64,000 bases of DNA, taken from NCBI GenBank assembly GCA_029212415.1, contig JARGOF010000001.1:1-64000 (forward strand), given 5' to 3'. Shown one piece after another: positions 53,162 through 62,302 of this stretch. The translations under genes and the position numbers were made by a program. This stretch comes from Rhizobiaceae bacterium. Lineage in GTDB: Bacteria; Pseudomonadota; Alphaproteobacteria; Rhizobiales; Rhizobiaceae. Numbering within the stretch: the first letter of the stretch is position 1; each line of letters opens with the position of its first letter. Below the pieces are notes generated by a model, which worked only from the letters and a program-made list of their open reading frames with translations, was not told the origin of the DNA and ran no database searches.

Positions 53162-54142
53162 TCACGGCGCTGCAGCGACAGTCTGTGCGGGGGCGATTCC
53201 GCCAGCGAGAATATCGCGGACCATCGTGTAGGAGACGCGGGCATTGGAGATGGCCCGATAGAAATTGATCAGCTGGTCGGAAGGGTCGGACAGCTTCTGA
53301 AAACCCGTGATGAATACGAGAAGCGTACCCACATCAGTTTGGCCATGGATGACCAGATATCCACCGACCATCAAGACGATAATGGGGCCCAGGGCATTGA
53401 GGAAGTTTCCGAGGAATGTCAGGAAGTATTTGTGGCGATAGATACGCATACGGGTTGTAAACAGTTTTTCGATCAATTTGTGCGACCTGCTGAAATGGCT
53501 TGTCGGGTCCTGTTCATCGGCATGAACATGATGGATGATTTCGTGATTCAGCTTGCGCACCAGTCCGGTTCTTCTGCGGGCAAGCAAATTGATCGTACGT
53601 TGTACCTTAGGAACCAATATCATTTGCGGCAGATAGACGATCAGGGCGAGACCGGCGATCAGCGGCTGTACCCAGATCAGATAGGTGACAACCCAGATCA
53701 TCGTGCCGGCCTGAAGCAGCGGCAGCGCAAGGCTGTCGCTTGCAAACCCTCCGATATCTTCGGCTTCTGCGGCCACGATTGATGCTGCTGTGGCATCATC
53801 AAACCCATCGGGCAAAGCGTCTTCCCTTGCCCAGACGTGTTTTTGCTCTTCCACAAGGATGCGATTGCGAAGATCGCGCGTCACCTCCTCCAGCACCAGT
53901 CCCTTTGTCAGGTTCAGCACATATTTGAGACCGCCTTGTATCAAGATAACCAGGAGGTAGGCCGCACCAAGCATGTAAAGAAGCTTCAGATCCGGTTTGC
54001 CGATTGCCTGATCAACAACACGGCGCTGGATTTCCAGTGGAATGATTGAGAGCGGTACGATCGCAGCCGTCAGAAAACAAATCCGTATCTGGTTCTTGCG
54101 GCTGGTCATCCAGATATAGGCGTATATCGATTCTGAGATCAT
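53162..54142 (-). CDS. Stand-alone ABC transporter transmembrane domain (six-helix, no ATPase domain)
   Basis: About 326 residues with five to six membrane helices and a type 1 exporter layout (IRICFLTAAIVPLSIIPLEI, VVTYLIWVQPLIAGLAL, DVGTLLVFITGFQKLSDP). Normally a 250-residue ATPase follows; here the protein ends at GGIAPAQTVAAAP and no Walker A gene is next to it. A Pfam family of such six-helix proteins (ABC_membrane_3) exists, so it may be a legitimate type rather than a truncation. Long cytosolic segments hold charged residues. Start chosen at ATG 54142 after AGGACACCC; ATG 54157 and 54178 are alternatives. Function unknown. Confidence 0.75.
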   Translation of the reverse strand: MISESIYAYIWMTSRKNQIRICFLTAAIVPLSIIPLEIQRRVVDQAIGKPDLKLLYMLGAAYLLVILIQGGLKYVLNLTKGLVLEEVTRDLRNRILVEEQKHVWAREDALPDGFDDATAASIVAAEAEDIGGFASDSLALPLLQAGTMIWVVTYLIWVQPLIAGLALIVYLPQMILVPKVQRTINLLARRRTGLVRKLNHEIIHHVHADEQDPTSHFSRSHKLIEKLFTTRMRIYRHKYFLTFLGNFLNALGPIIVLMVGGYLVIHGQTDVGTLLVFITGFQKLSDPSDQLINFYRAISNARVSYTMVRDILAGGIAPAQTVAAAP

Positions 54143-54264
54143 GGGTGTCCTGCGCATTGCCTTGCAATGACATTTCACCCTTTGGGAGAATTAAGCAATC
54201 GCCTAAAACATGGCTTTGCGGACAAATAGCGCCGCCATCATCGATCTTTGGTATTATGCTTTGG

Positions 54265-55218
54265 TCATCTGGATATGTTGTTCATGATCTGCGGGGTCAT
54301 GGAATATCCTGGATCCACAATGAACCTGCCAAAATTCTCGCAAAGCGCGTCGACGGCCAATTTCACCCGGGGGTTGCGGTGTCGTGCCTGTGGATAGAGG
54401 ACCCAGATGTTCAGTTCTTCCGATTCATGATCGGCAAGCACCGGAACCAGAGCGCCTTGCTCCACCTCGTAACGCACAAAGAAATCCGGCAGGTAGCCGA
54501 CGGCTTCACCGGCGACGACATAATATTTTGCCATCCAGTAGTCGTCGACATCAAAGCGGAACCGGGCCTCGGCTGATACGGCTTCACCACTTCGGTTCAG
54601 CTGCCAGGTTTCGGGAATGCCGGTGCGATTGTAGCGCACACCGGTCAATCCGCTCAGATCATCCACGTGGCGCGGCGTGCCATTGACCCGCAGGAATTTC
54701 GGGCTGGCATAGAGCCGATAAACGACGGACCCCAGTTTGCGGCAAAGCAGGTCAGAATCCGGCGGCTGTCCAACACAGACAAAACAATCAAAATCGTGTT
54801 GACCGGTCAGCAATGTTTCCTGGGGGTAGACGCGCGTCTCAAACAGCATATCGGGATGTTTGCGCGACAGGAACAGGGTCGCAACGCCCAAAATGAGTGT
54901 TCCAAATTCGGTGCCGCCGGCAAGATGCACCCGGCCTGCATAGGACGAATGGGCATTCATTGCCGCACTGGTGGCAGTCTCACACATGTCCAGGATCTTC
55001 TGCGAATATTCCAGATAGGCTTTGCCAGCATCTGTCAGCGCCAAACCGCGTGCCGAGCGAATGAACAATTCCACGCCAAGCGTATCTTCCAGACGTCTGA
55101 GGGCATGGCTGAGTGTGGATTTGGAAATATGCGATTCCACCGCCGCCTGGGTGAGGCTTCCCGTCCGGGCGATTTGCACGAAGCAGTAAATGTCTTTGGT
55201 TTCGGCCAATTCAGCCAT
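54265..55218 (-). CDS. LysR-family transcriptional regulator
   Basis: 317 residues. The N-terminal HTH is CFVQIARTGSLTQAAVESHI (about residues 12-31), followed by ALRRLEDTLGVELFIRSARG, then a two-lobed effector-binding domain. It is divergent from the nucleoside phosphorylase operon and faces a 357-bp gap with two palindromes. LysR proteins usually regulate the divergent genes, so it likely controls nucleoside salvage (inference). The ATG at 55218 gives MAELAETKDIY. Confidence 0.9.
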   Translation of the reverse strand: MAELAETKDIYCFVQIARTGSLTQAAVESHISKSTLSHALRRLEDTLGVELFIRSARGLALTDAGKAYLEYSQKILDMCETATSAAMNAHSSYAGRVHLAGGTEFGTLILGVATLFLSRKHPDMLFETRVYPQETLLTGQHDFDCFVCVGQPPDSDLLCRKLGSVVYRLYASPKFLRVNGTPRHVDDLSGLTGVRYNRTGIPETWQLNRSGEAVSAEARFRFDVDDYWMAKYYVVAGEAVGYLPDFFVRYEVEQGALVPVLADHESEELNIWVLYPQARHRNPRVKLAVDALCENFGRFIVDPGYSMTPQIMNNISR

Positions 55219-55296
55219 GCGTCGGGCTTCCCTGTCTATAAGTCATGCGTCCGATCCTGCCAGCAGAGGCGTTATCCACCTGATTTCGGCTCGGTC

Positions 55297-55327
55297 GCCA
55301 CCTAGTGGCATCATCCAATATATTGGA
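55297..55327. promoter_or_regulatory. Two adjacent palindromes upstream of the nucleoside operon and LysR gene
   Basis: GCCACCTAGTGGC (55297-55309, 5-bp arms) and TCCAATATATTGGA (55314-55327, a perfect 14-bp palindrome) sit side by side, 79 bp upstream of the LysR start and about 250 bp before the phosphorylase. They are good candidates for binding by the LysR protein or another dimer. The second contains an AT-rich centre and could also overlap a promoter. Confidence 0.6.
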
Positions 55328-55575
55328 CGCATCTCTCCGAATTCGGAACAGTCTTTTTTGGATTATTCACATTAACCTGTTGATATAAAATAATTAAATT
55401 GTTTTCAGTCAATTCACCCCTTTTGCGTCTCGGTCATTGATGATGAAGCCGGGCTGAAACATACTTCATCGACCGACGCATTTCATTCGCCGAAACCAAA
55501 GATCACTTTGCCGTCACCGGGAACGGTTTTTTGTTCGCGAAGAATGGTCATGACAAGCAAAACAGGGTGCACTGA

Positions 55576-56352
55576 ATGTCAATCACGAACAAGAGCGAAC
55601 TGACGCTCGGCATTGCAAAGCAGTATCATATCGATCTTTCGAAAGATGACGTCGGTGGCTATGCCTTGCTGCCTGGCGATCCGGCGCGCAGCGATATCGT
55701 CGCCAAATATCTTGATGATGCGGTTCTGGTCGGCCACAAGCGCGAACACAAAAGTTTTTCCGGATTTTACAAGGGCATCAAGGTTACCGTGTGCTCCACC
55801 GGCATGGGGTGTCCTTCGGCGGCCATTGCCATGGAAGAACTGGCCAATATCGGTGTGCACACATTCATTCGCATCGGATCCAGCGCCGCCCTCAAACCGG
55901 ATATCAAAATTGGCGATCTGGTCATCAATACGGCTTCCATGAAAAACGAAGGCACGTCGAAATTCTATGTCCCGGACAATTTCCCCGCCGTAGCGGATCT
56001 GGACGTGACCCATGCGCTGATCCAGACCGCCAGGGAAATGCTGGCCGACACCGACATTGGCGTTCACTGGGGTATCGGTGCGACCGATGACGCGTTCTAT
56101 GGTGAAACGCCGGAGTGGTTTGATGATCTGGTCAAACTGGGTGTGATGAATGTCGAGATGGAGGCCTCGGCACTCTATACGATCGGCCACAAGCGCAACC
56201 TGCGTGCGGCCTGTATTTGCGCCGCTTCGATGAACCATGTGAACCAGGAGTTCATCGAAGGCGAGAACGTCAGACTGAAGCAGGGCTGGGAGGAAGAAAT
56301 CAAGGTGGTTCTGGAAACCATCTACCGCCTTGAGCAGCAGGCGAAAAACTAA
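55576..56352 (+). CDS. Nucleoside phosphorylase (uridine phosphorylase type)
   Basis: 258 residues. The trimer/hexamer NP-I fold is visible: LLPGDPARSDIVAKYLDD with the phosphate-binding GDPxR, IRIGSSAALKPDIKIGDLVI, and NVEMEASALYTIGHKRNL with the ribose-binding Met-Glu. It cleaves a nucleoside with phosphate to base and ribose-1-phosphate. It is the first gene of an operon with a BMP-type nucleoside importer and a nucleoside hydrolase. Its 3' end has been tandemly repeated (see 56332-56402). Confidence 0.92.
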   Translation: MSITNKSELTLGIAKQYHIDLSKDDVGGYALLPGDPARSDIVAKYLDDAVLVGHKREHKSFSGFYKGIKVTVCSTGMGCPSAAIAMEELANIGVHTFIRIGSSAALKPDIKIGDLVINTASMKNEGTSKFYVPDNFPAVADLDVTHALIQTAREMLADTDIGVHWGIGATDDAFYGETPEWFDDLVKLGVMNVEMEASALYTIGHKRNLRAACICAASMNHVNQEFIEGENVRLKQGWEEEIKVVLETIYRLEQQAKN

Positions 56353-56402
56353 CAGAGAGCAGCAGGCGAAAAACTGAGCAGAGAGCAGCAGGCGAAAAAC
56401 TG
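56332..56402 (+). repeat. Three-copy tandem repeat at the 3' end of the phosphorylase gene
   Basis: GAGCAGCAGGCGAAAAACT starts at 56332, 56357 and 56383 (25-26 bp units). The first copy encodes the last residues EQQAKN and the stop; the others lie in the gap before the binding-protein gene. It probably arose by slippage; no hairpin results. Confidence 0.85.
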
Positions 56403-56468
56403 GACAAACGGGCGGCAGGTCTGCCTTCCGCCGAACCAAATATCAGGACAGAAACAGACAGGGAGCAT

Positions 56469-57578
56469 ATGATGAGATTTAACCGAAGAGTATTTTCCAC
56501 CATGGTATTGGCGGGTCTATCGGGCGGCCTTTTGGCGGCGACATTGCCGAGTTCGGCGCAGGCAGCCGATGCCAAGCGTGCCATATTCCTGGCCAATGGC
56601 ACTTTGGGCGACAAATCGTTTTTCGATTCTGCCGCAAGGGGGATGCAGGACGCCAAGGCAAAATACGGTGATGATCTGGAAATCCGTATCGTTGAAATGG
56701 GCGTAGACAAGAGCAAATGGCGCTCGTTCCTGCAGGATGCTTCCGAAGAGGACTACGACCTTGTTTTCACGATCACATTCGAAATCGGCGAGTTGTTGGC
56801 AGAAATTGCGCAGGAATATCCCGATCAGAACTATGTGCTGATTGACGGGTTTCTGCCGGAAGGTGCCGGTGATCTGCAAAATATCTATTCGGTTGTCTAC
56901 AAGGCCAATGAAGCATCCTATCTGGCCGGTGTCATGGCCGCCGGCATGCTGGCTGAAGGGACCAATGTCAAAGGCACGCATCTGGGCATGCTGGGGGCAT
57001 TCGATATTCCCGTCATCAATGATTTTTTCCTCGGTTACGTTACCGGCGCGCAGTCGGTGAAACCGGACGTGAAGGTTGCCGTGAGTTTTGCCGGCTCCTT
57101 TGAAGATGCGGCGCGCGGCAAGGAATTGTCGCTGGCTCAATATCGAACGGGGACAGCCATCGGTTTCAATGTGGCGGGACTGACCGGTCTTGGCCAGTTG
57201 GACGCCGCCAAGGAAACCGGGCAATGGGCCATCGGGGTGAATTCGGACCAGGAGCTCATTTTCCGGGAAAGCGATCCGGCACTGGCTGATCGCGTGGTGA
57301 CCTCCGTCATGAAGAATATTGACGTCACGGTTGCACGCACAATCGACCTGTTGTTTGAGGATGCGGTACCACTCGGCCAGTTCGAGGCACTGGGGCTAAA
57401 GGAAGGCGGCGTTGGCATCGTCAAGGACGGGGTCATGGCCAGCGTCGTATCGGATGACGTCAAGGCGAAGATCGATGCGGCGGAAACGGCCATTATCAAC
57501 GGTGATATCGTGGTTGAATCGGCATTCGGCAAGGATACCGCCGAAATCGAAGCCATTCGAACGGCTGTACGACCCTAG
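56469..57578 (+). CDS. BMP-family ABC importer substrate-binding protein (nucleoside type)
   Basis: 369 residues with a signal peptide (FNRRVFSTMVLAGLSGGLLA, cleavage after AQA). The mature part AIFLANGTLGDKSFFDSAAR, YPDQNYVLIDGFLPEGAGD, and ASYLAGVMAAGM is typical of the basic membrane protein (BMP/PnrA) family that binds purine and pyrimidine nucleosides. Start ATG 56469 (or 56472) follows GGGAG. It works with the ATPase and two permeases that follow. Confidence 0.92.
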   Translation: MMRFNRRVFSTMVLAGLSGGLLAATLPSSAQAADAKRAIFLANGTLGDKSFFDSAARGMQDAKAKYGDDLEIRIVEMGVDKSKWRSFLQDASEEDYDLVFTITFEIGELLAEIAQEYPDQNYVLIDGFLPEGAGDLQNIYSVVYKANEASYLAGVMAAGMLAEGTNVKGTHLGMLGAFDIPVINDFFLGYVTGAQSVKPDVKVAVSFAGSFEDAARGKELSLAQYRTGTAIGFNVAGLTGLGQLDAAKETGQWAIGVNSDQELIFRESDPALADRVVTSVMKNIDVTVARTIDLLFEDAVPLGQFEALGLKEGGVGIVKDGVMASVVSDDVKAKIDAAETAIINGDIVVESAFGKDTAEIEAIRTAVRP

Positions 57579-57607
57579 AAATGAACCCGGGCGACATAAC
57601 AAGGCTT

Positions 57608-57630
57608 GTCCCGGCGCATTGCGCCGGGGC
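57608..57630 (+). other. Intercistronic stem-loop after the nucleoside binding-protein gene
   Basis: CCCGGCGC and GCGCCGGG form an 8-bp stem with a 3-base loop ATT, extended by flanking GT/GC pairs, between the binding-protein stop and the ATPase gene. It mirrors the stem-loop at 42293 in the sugar operon and probably raises binding-protein mRNA over the rest. Confidence 0.65.
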
Positions 57631-57690
57631 ATTCTCAACCGGAATTTTCCGCGTGGGCATTCAGCGCGTCTCGGCCCCTGAAGCGCGGCA

Positions 57691-59256
57691 ATGTCGAAGG
57701 CAGGTATGCAGATGACAGGAGATGAAACCGCGCCACAAAAGGCATTGGTGGAATTCCGGGAGATTGGCAAGACCTATCCAAATGGCACCGTTGCTCTTCG
57801 CAATGTGAGCTTCCAGGTCATCGAAGGTGATATTCTTGCTGTCTGCGGTGAGAATGGTGCTGGAAAATCCACCCTGATGAAAATTCTGGCTGGTATCGAG
57901 CAGCCGACACAGGGCACAATCCATTATGAGGGACGCCAAAGGCGCATCGCCGATCCCAATGTCGCCGGAGACATGGGTATCGGCATGGTGCATCAGCATT
58001 TTTCGCTGATCCGGTCCTTGAGCGTTGCGGAAAATCTGGCGCTTGGCCAGGAGCCGAGGCGCGGCTTGCTGATTGACAGGCGCGCGGCCGCTGACCGGGT
58101 CCGGGAACTGGCGCAAAAATTTTCTCTGGACGTTGACCCGAATACCAAAGTGGGTTCGCTGTCCGTCGCGGCGCAGCAGAAAGTGGAAATTCTGAAGGCG
58201 CTTTCGCGCAACACGCGGCTGTTGATCCTGGACGAACCATCGGCTGTTCTGACACCCCAGGAGACGCAGGAACTGTTTGTACAGTTGCGCTCCTTGCGGG
58301 CGCGCGGCGTGACCATCATCTTCATATCGCACAAGCTGCACGAGGTGCGTGCTCTTGCCAATCGGATCACGGTGATCCGTTCAGGTGAAGTGGTCGAGGA
58401 TGGTGTGCTTTCGGAAATGTCGGATGCGGCCATCTCCAAACTTGTCATGGGGGTTGATGTCACAAGGGCCAGCCGGAACCAGCGTGACCTGAGCGCTGCG
58501 ACACCTGTCGTTGTCGTAAAGAAGGCCACCGTGGCAACGGGTGATGCCGATCGGCGCATTGACGCGATAGACCTGACCATAAGGGCGGGCGAAATTCTCG
58601 GCATTGCCGGGGTGGATGGCAGCGGCCAGGAGGGTGTGGTCGATCTGCTGTGTGGCAACGTCCAGCCGGATGAAGGCGATATCGCGTTGCTTGGCAAGCC
58701 GATGGCACTGGCAACGACACTTGACTGGCGGCGTGCCGGCATGGCGCATCTGCCGGGGGATCGATTTCAGATTGGCGGCGCGCCCCATATGAGCCTTGTC
58801 GATAATGTCATGGCCGGATCTCACCGCGACAAGCAATTTACCCGGGGGCCCTTTCTGCGGGTTGGCGCCATGGTTGCGCGCACCAATGAACTGATCAAGA
58901 CATTCAATGTGCGCTGTCTGGGTCCGCGTGAGCCGTTGAATTCGCTGTCTGGAGGCAACGCCCAGAAACTTGTTGCGGCGCGTGAATTTTCATCGAACCC
59001 GAAATTCCTCATCGTCAATCAGCCGACCCGTGGCATTGATGTGGCGGCAGCAGCGATGATTCACGGCGAATTGCTGCGTCTGTCGCAAAACGGCACTGCC
59101 ATCTTGCTGGTCACCTCCGACCTGGATGAATTGTTGCAGCTCTCGGATCGTGTCGCCGTGATGTTTGATGGTCGGATCGCCGTTGTTCTGGAGAATGATG
59201 GTCTGACACCTGAGCGTCTGGGACCTTTCATGCTCGGCCTGGAGAAAACATCATGA
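57691..59256 (+). CDS. Double ABC ATP-binding protein (nucleoside importer, YufO/NupA-like)
   Basis: 521 residues with two ABC domains in one chain. The N-half has Walker A GENGAGKST, signature LSVAAQQKVEIL, and Walker B LLILDEPSAVLT; the C-half lacks a true Walker A (GVDGSGQEG) but has LSGGNAQKLVAAREF and FLIVNQPTRGID. This pattern is normal for BMP/ribose-type importers, where one site is inactive. It drives uptake through the two permeases encoded next. Its stop overlaps the first permease gene's start. Confidence 0.93.
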   Translation: MSKAGMQMTGDETAPQKALVEFREIGKTYPNGTVALRNVSFQVIEGDILAVCGENGAGKSTLMKILAGIEQPTQGTIHYEGRQRRIADPNVAGDMGIGMVHQHFSLIRSLSVAENLALGQEPRRGLLIDRRAAADRVRELAQKFSLDVDPNTKVGSLSVAAQQKVEILKALSRNTRLLILDEPSAVLTPQETQELFVQLRSLRARGVTIIFISHKLHEVRALANRITVIRSGEVVEDGVLSEMSDAAISKLVMGVDVTRASRNQRDLSAATPVVVVKKATVATGDADRRIDAIDLTIRAGEILGIAGVDGSGQEGVVDLLCGNVQPDEGDIALLGKPMALATTLDWRRAGMAHLPGDRFQIGGAPHMSLVDNVMAGSHRDKQFTRGPFLRVGAMVARTNELIKTFNVRCLGPREPLNSLSGGNAQKLVAAREFSSNPKFLIVNQPTRGIDVAAAAMIHGELLRLSQNGTAILLVTSDLDELLQLSDRVAVMFDGRIAVVLENDGLTPERLGPFMLGLEKTS

Positions 59257-60308
59257 TCAGAGCGGCCTTTGCATCGACAGCAATTACCGCCGGCTTCTGC
59301 CTGTTTGTCCTGCTGGTCGTCCTGGTGCCGGTGGCTTTGCTCTATCCGGAACCCGGTGAGGTGCTCAGCCGCTTCCTGCTCGGCCCTTTCGAAAAAACCC
59401 GATATATGGGCAATATTGTCGAACTGGCGACCCCATCCATGCTGACAGCCCTTGCGGTTGTGCTGATGTTCCGTTGCGGTGCGTTCAATCTGGGTGTTGA
59501 AGGATCGTTCTTCCTTGGCGGCCTGACCACCGCTGCCATGGTGCTGTGGATGCCGCTTCCACCGCTGGTGGGCATTCCACTTGCCCTGTTGGCCGGTGCG
59601 ATTGTCGGCAGTGTGGTGTGCGGGATTCCGGGCATTGTGAAGGCGACGACAGGGGCATCCGAACTGGTGTCGTCGCTGATGCTGAACTATGCAGCCGTTT
59701 TCATTGGCCTGTTTGTCCTCAATTATTACCTGCGTGATCCCACCGCAGCGATGCTGTCCTCCGACCGGTTCCCGGCAGAATATCGTTTTGAATCGCTGAT
59801 TCCGCGTACCCGCATACACATCGGATCCATCGTCGCGGTTGTCGCCTGCATCATTGGCGCCATTTACCTGAACCGCACGTCACAGGGCCTTGAAGTGCGG
59901 ATTTCCGGCACCGGCAATGATTTTTCCAGACATCTGGGTTTGAATTCGGTTGCGCTGAATATCAGGATCCAGGTGATCGGCGGGATGATCGCCGCCTTTG
60001 CCGGAGGCATAGAGATGCTTGGGCTCTATTCGCGGTTCACATGGCAAAATACCACAGGAAACGGCTGGACCGGGGTGATTGTCGCCATTATCGCGCGTGA
60101 CAATCCGATCCTGATCATTCCGGCCGCGCTGTTCATCGGATACCTTCAGGTCGGGGGCGATCTCGTTTCGCGGGCGTTTGGCGTTCCAACGGAAATCGTG
60201 TCGCTGATACAGGCGCTGGTGATGATCTGCGTCACATCGGTGGCCATATTTCAACACCCGGCGCTGCGCAAATTTGTGCAGGGTGACAGGGGCGGGGCGG
60301 CACAATGA
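59253..60308 (+). CDS. ABC permease (nucleoside importer, first subunit)
   Basis: 351 residues with eight to nine hydrophobic segments. The conserved FNLGVEGSFFLGGLTTAAM and GIVKATTGASELVSSLMLNY are typical of the BMP-associated branched-chain-like permeases. ATG overlaps the ATPase stop (ATGA) and its stop overlaps the next permease start. It pairs with that protein. Confidence 0.92.
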   Translation: MIRAAFASTAITAGFCLFVLLVVLVPVALLYPEPGEVLSRFLLGPFEKTRYMGNIVELATPSMLTALAVVLMFRCGAFNLGVEGSFFLGGLTTAAMVLWMPLPPLVGIPLALLAGAIVGSVVCGIPGIVKATTGASELVSSLMLNYAAVFIGLFVLNYYLRDPTAAMLSSDRFPAEYRFESLIPRTRIHIGSIVAVVACIIGAIYLNRTSQGLEVRISGTGNDFSRHLGLNSVALNIRIQVIGGMIAAFAGGIEMLGLYSRFTWQNTTGNGWTGVIVAIIARDNPILIIPAALFIGYLQVGGDLVSRAFGVPTEIVSLIQALVMICVTSVAIFQHPALRKFVQGDRGGAAQ

Positions 60309-61231
60309 TGGATCTGGCTGCAAGTCTTTTGAGCCCGGAATTTTTCGCGGCCATCCTGCGCGTGTCGACGCCGATCATTCTGGTGGCGATGGGTGTGTTG
60401 ATTTCCGAACGCGCCGGTGTGGTCAATATTGGCGCCGAGGGGATGATGCTCAGTGGGGCCTTTTGCGGGGTGGTCTTCAGCGCCTATACGGGAAGCGCGA
60501 CCGTGGGGCTGGTCGCCGCGATCGTGGCGGGCATGGTCGGCGGGCTGTTCATGTCCTTTGCCGTCCATGTGCTCAGGGCGAACCTGTTTCTGTCTGGTAT
60601 AGCGCTCAACCTTGCCGCCTCGGCGGGCACGATCCTGGCGCTGTTTGCCCTGACGGGCGAGAAAGGAATCTCCGGAACGCTGGACAGTGAAGTCCTGCCG
60701 TCGGTGCACATACCCTGGATACAGGACCTTCCGGTTCTTGGCACTATCCTGTCGGGGCATCATATCCTGACCTATGTGGCATTTCTGTCCGTTCCGGCGG
60801 TTGCCATCTTCATGATGCGCACCCCCACGGGTCTGCGGATGCGTGCGGTCGGTGAAAATCCCGAGGCTGCCAAAGCGACCGGTCTTTCGGTTATTCGATT
60901 GCAATTGCAGGCGTTCCTGCTGTGCGGGGTTTTTGCCGGGGCGGGCGGTGCCTTCCTTTCCATGGGCTATGTCAGCTGGTTCTCCCAGAACATGACGGCA
61001 GGCCGGGGTTTTATCGCGCTTGCCGCTGAGGTGATGGGTGCGGGTGGTGCCTATGGCACGCTTGCCGCATCCCTGTTGCTGGGCAGCGTCGATGTGCTGG
61101 CCATTGCTTTGGCCGGAGAGGGGCTTCCCAGCGAATTGCTGCAGGCCGCGCCCTATGTGGTGACCGTTCTGGCGCTCGCTCTTTACGGGCTGCGGCAGGC
61201 GAAACAGAAAACGATAGGAACAGTTCATTGA
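60305..61231 (+). CDS. ABC permease (nucleoside importer, second subunit)
   Basis: 308 residues with about eight hydrophobic segments. Typical sequence: ERAGVVNIGAEGMMLSGAFC, LFLSGIALNLAASAGTILAL, and RAVGENPEAAKATGLSVIRL. It completes the importer channel. ATG 60305 overlaps the previous stop and its own TGA overlaps the TTG start of the nucleoside hydrolase. Confidence 0.92.
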   Translation: MMDLAASLLSPEFFAAILRVSTPIILVAMGVLISERAGVVNIGAEGMMLSGAFCGVVFSAYTGSATVGLVAAIVAGMVGGLFMSFAVHVLRANLFLSGIALNLAASAGTILALFALTGEKGISGTLDSEVLPSVHIPWIQDLPVLGTILSGHHILTYVAFLSVPAVAIFMMRTPTGLRMRAVGENPEAAKATGLSVIRLQLQAFLLCGVFAGAGGAFLSMGYVSWFSQNMTAGRGFIALAAEVMGAGGAYGTLAASLLLGSVDVLAIALAGEGLPSELLQAAPYVVTVLALALYGLRQAKQKTIGTVH

Positions 61232-62193
61232 CAAAGATGAAGGTACTTTTTGACACCGATCCCGGCGTGGACGACGCCATGGCCCTGCTGTTGCTGGCGC
61301 GCCATCCGCGCATCGCGCTTCTCGGGGTGACTACTGTCTTCGGCAACGCATCGCTCGATCAGGTGGTTCACAATGCCCTCTATCTGAAAGACCTGTACGG
61401 ATTTTCAGCGCCGGTGGCGCGCGGAGCGGGGAGGCCTCTCGAGGTGGCGCCTGGTGAGCCACCGGCTTTCGTGCATGGTGACAATGGATTGGGAGACATT
61501 CCGCTTCCGGCGCGCAATGAGGCGCGGGCCGACATGATTCCTGCACACCAGTTGATCATCAAACTTGTGCGCGCGCATCCGCATGAAATCACCATTATTG
61601 CGGTGGGCCGGATGACCAACCTTGCCCAGGCGCTTGCCGAGGATCCGGGAATTGCGCCTCTGGTCAAACAGGTGGTGATCATGGGTGGGGCCTTTGGTTA
61701 CAACGGCCATTGCGGCAATGTCACTGCAGTGGCGGAGGCCAATATCATCGGTGATCCGCATGCCGCTGATCGTGTATTGGCAGCACATTGGCCCATTGCC
61801 ATGGTTGGCCTGGATGTCACCATGGAAACGGTGATGAGCGACCAGTATCTGGCCGAACTGGCGACCACGGGCGATGACGGCGCCTTTGTGCGCAAGATTT
61901 CCCACGGCTATCAGGACTTTCACAGGAAAACCATCAATCTGGATGGTTTCCCCGTTCATGATTCAAGCGCGGTTGCCTATGCGCTGCATCCCGAGTTCTT
62001 TGATACGATCAATTGCCCGGTGCGCGTCGTCGACCATGGTGATTGCATCGGACAAACCCTTGCAAAGGACGAAGGCGACGCGGCGGATTCCTTCAATTGG
62101 GAAGGTCGAGCGAAGATCAGGGTCTGTACCGGTGTTGAAAGCCAGGCTCTCCTGAACTTCTATCGCCAGACATTGGTTGGCCGCGCGACCTGA
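61228..62193 (+). CDS. Nucleoside hydrolase (inosine-uridine preferring family)
   Basis: 321 residues. The calcium-binding N-terminal motif is VLFDTDPGVDDAMALLLLAR; further conserved parts are HGDNGLGDIPLP and VGLDVTMETVMSD with the His/Asp active-site region DSSAVAYALHPEFFDTINCP. It hydrolyses imported nucleosides to base and ribose in the cytosol. It is the last gene of the salvage operon, redundant in outcome with the phosphorylase at its head. TTG 61228 has AGGAA upstream and overlaps the permease stop; ATG 61237 is an alternative. Confidence 0.93.
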   Translation: MTKMKVLFDTDPGVDDAMALLLLARHPRIALLGVTTVFGNASLDQVVHNALYLKDLYGFSAPVARGAGRPLEVAPGEPPAFVHGDNGLGDIPLPARNEARADMIPAHQLIIKLVRAHPHEITIIAVGRMTNLAQALAEDPGIAPLVKQVVIMGGAFGYNGHCGNVTAVAEANIIGDPHAADRVLAAHWPIAMVGLDVTMETVMSDQYLAELATTGDDGAFVRKISHGYQDFHRKTINLDGFPVHDSSAVAYALHPEFFDTINCPVRVVDHGDCIGQTLAKDEGDAADSFNWEGRAKIRVCTGVESQALLNFYRQTLVGRAT

Positions 62194-62251
62194 AGACATA
62201 TGGCCGCGACTGGTTTTCATTTTTATAGAGGGTTTGTAAACAACGGGCTGG

Positions 62252-62282
62252 ATCATCGACCGAGATCGCCTCGGTCGATGAT
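62252..62282. terminator. Strong bidirectional stem-loop terminator
   Basis: ATCATCGACCGAG and CTCGGTCGATGAT form a perfect 13-bp stem around ATCGC. It lies between the nucleoside hydrolase stop (62193) and the convergent TonB receptor stop (62303). The plus-strand sequence after it is moderately T-rich. Confidence 0.85.
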
Positions 62283-62302
62283 TCCGGTTTGCTTGAATAT
62301 CT

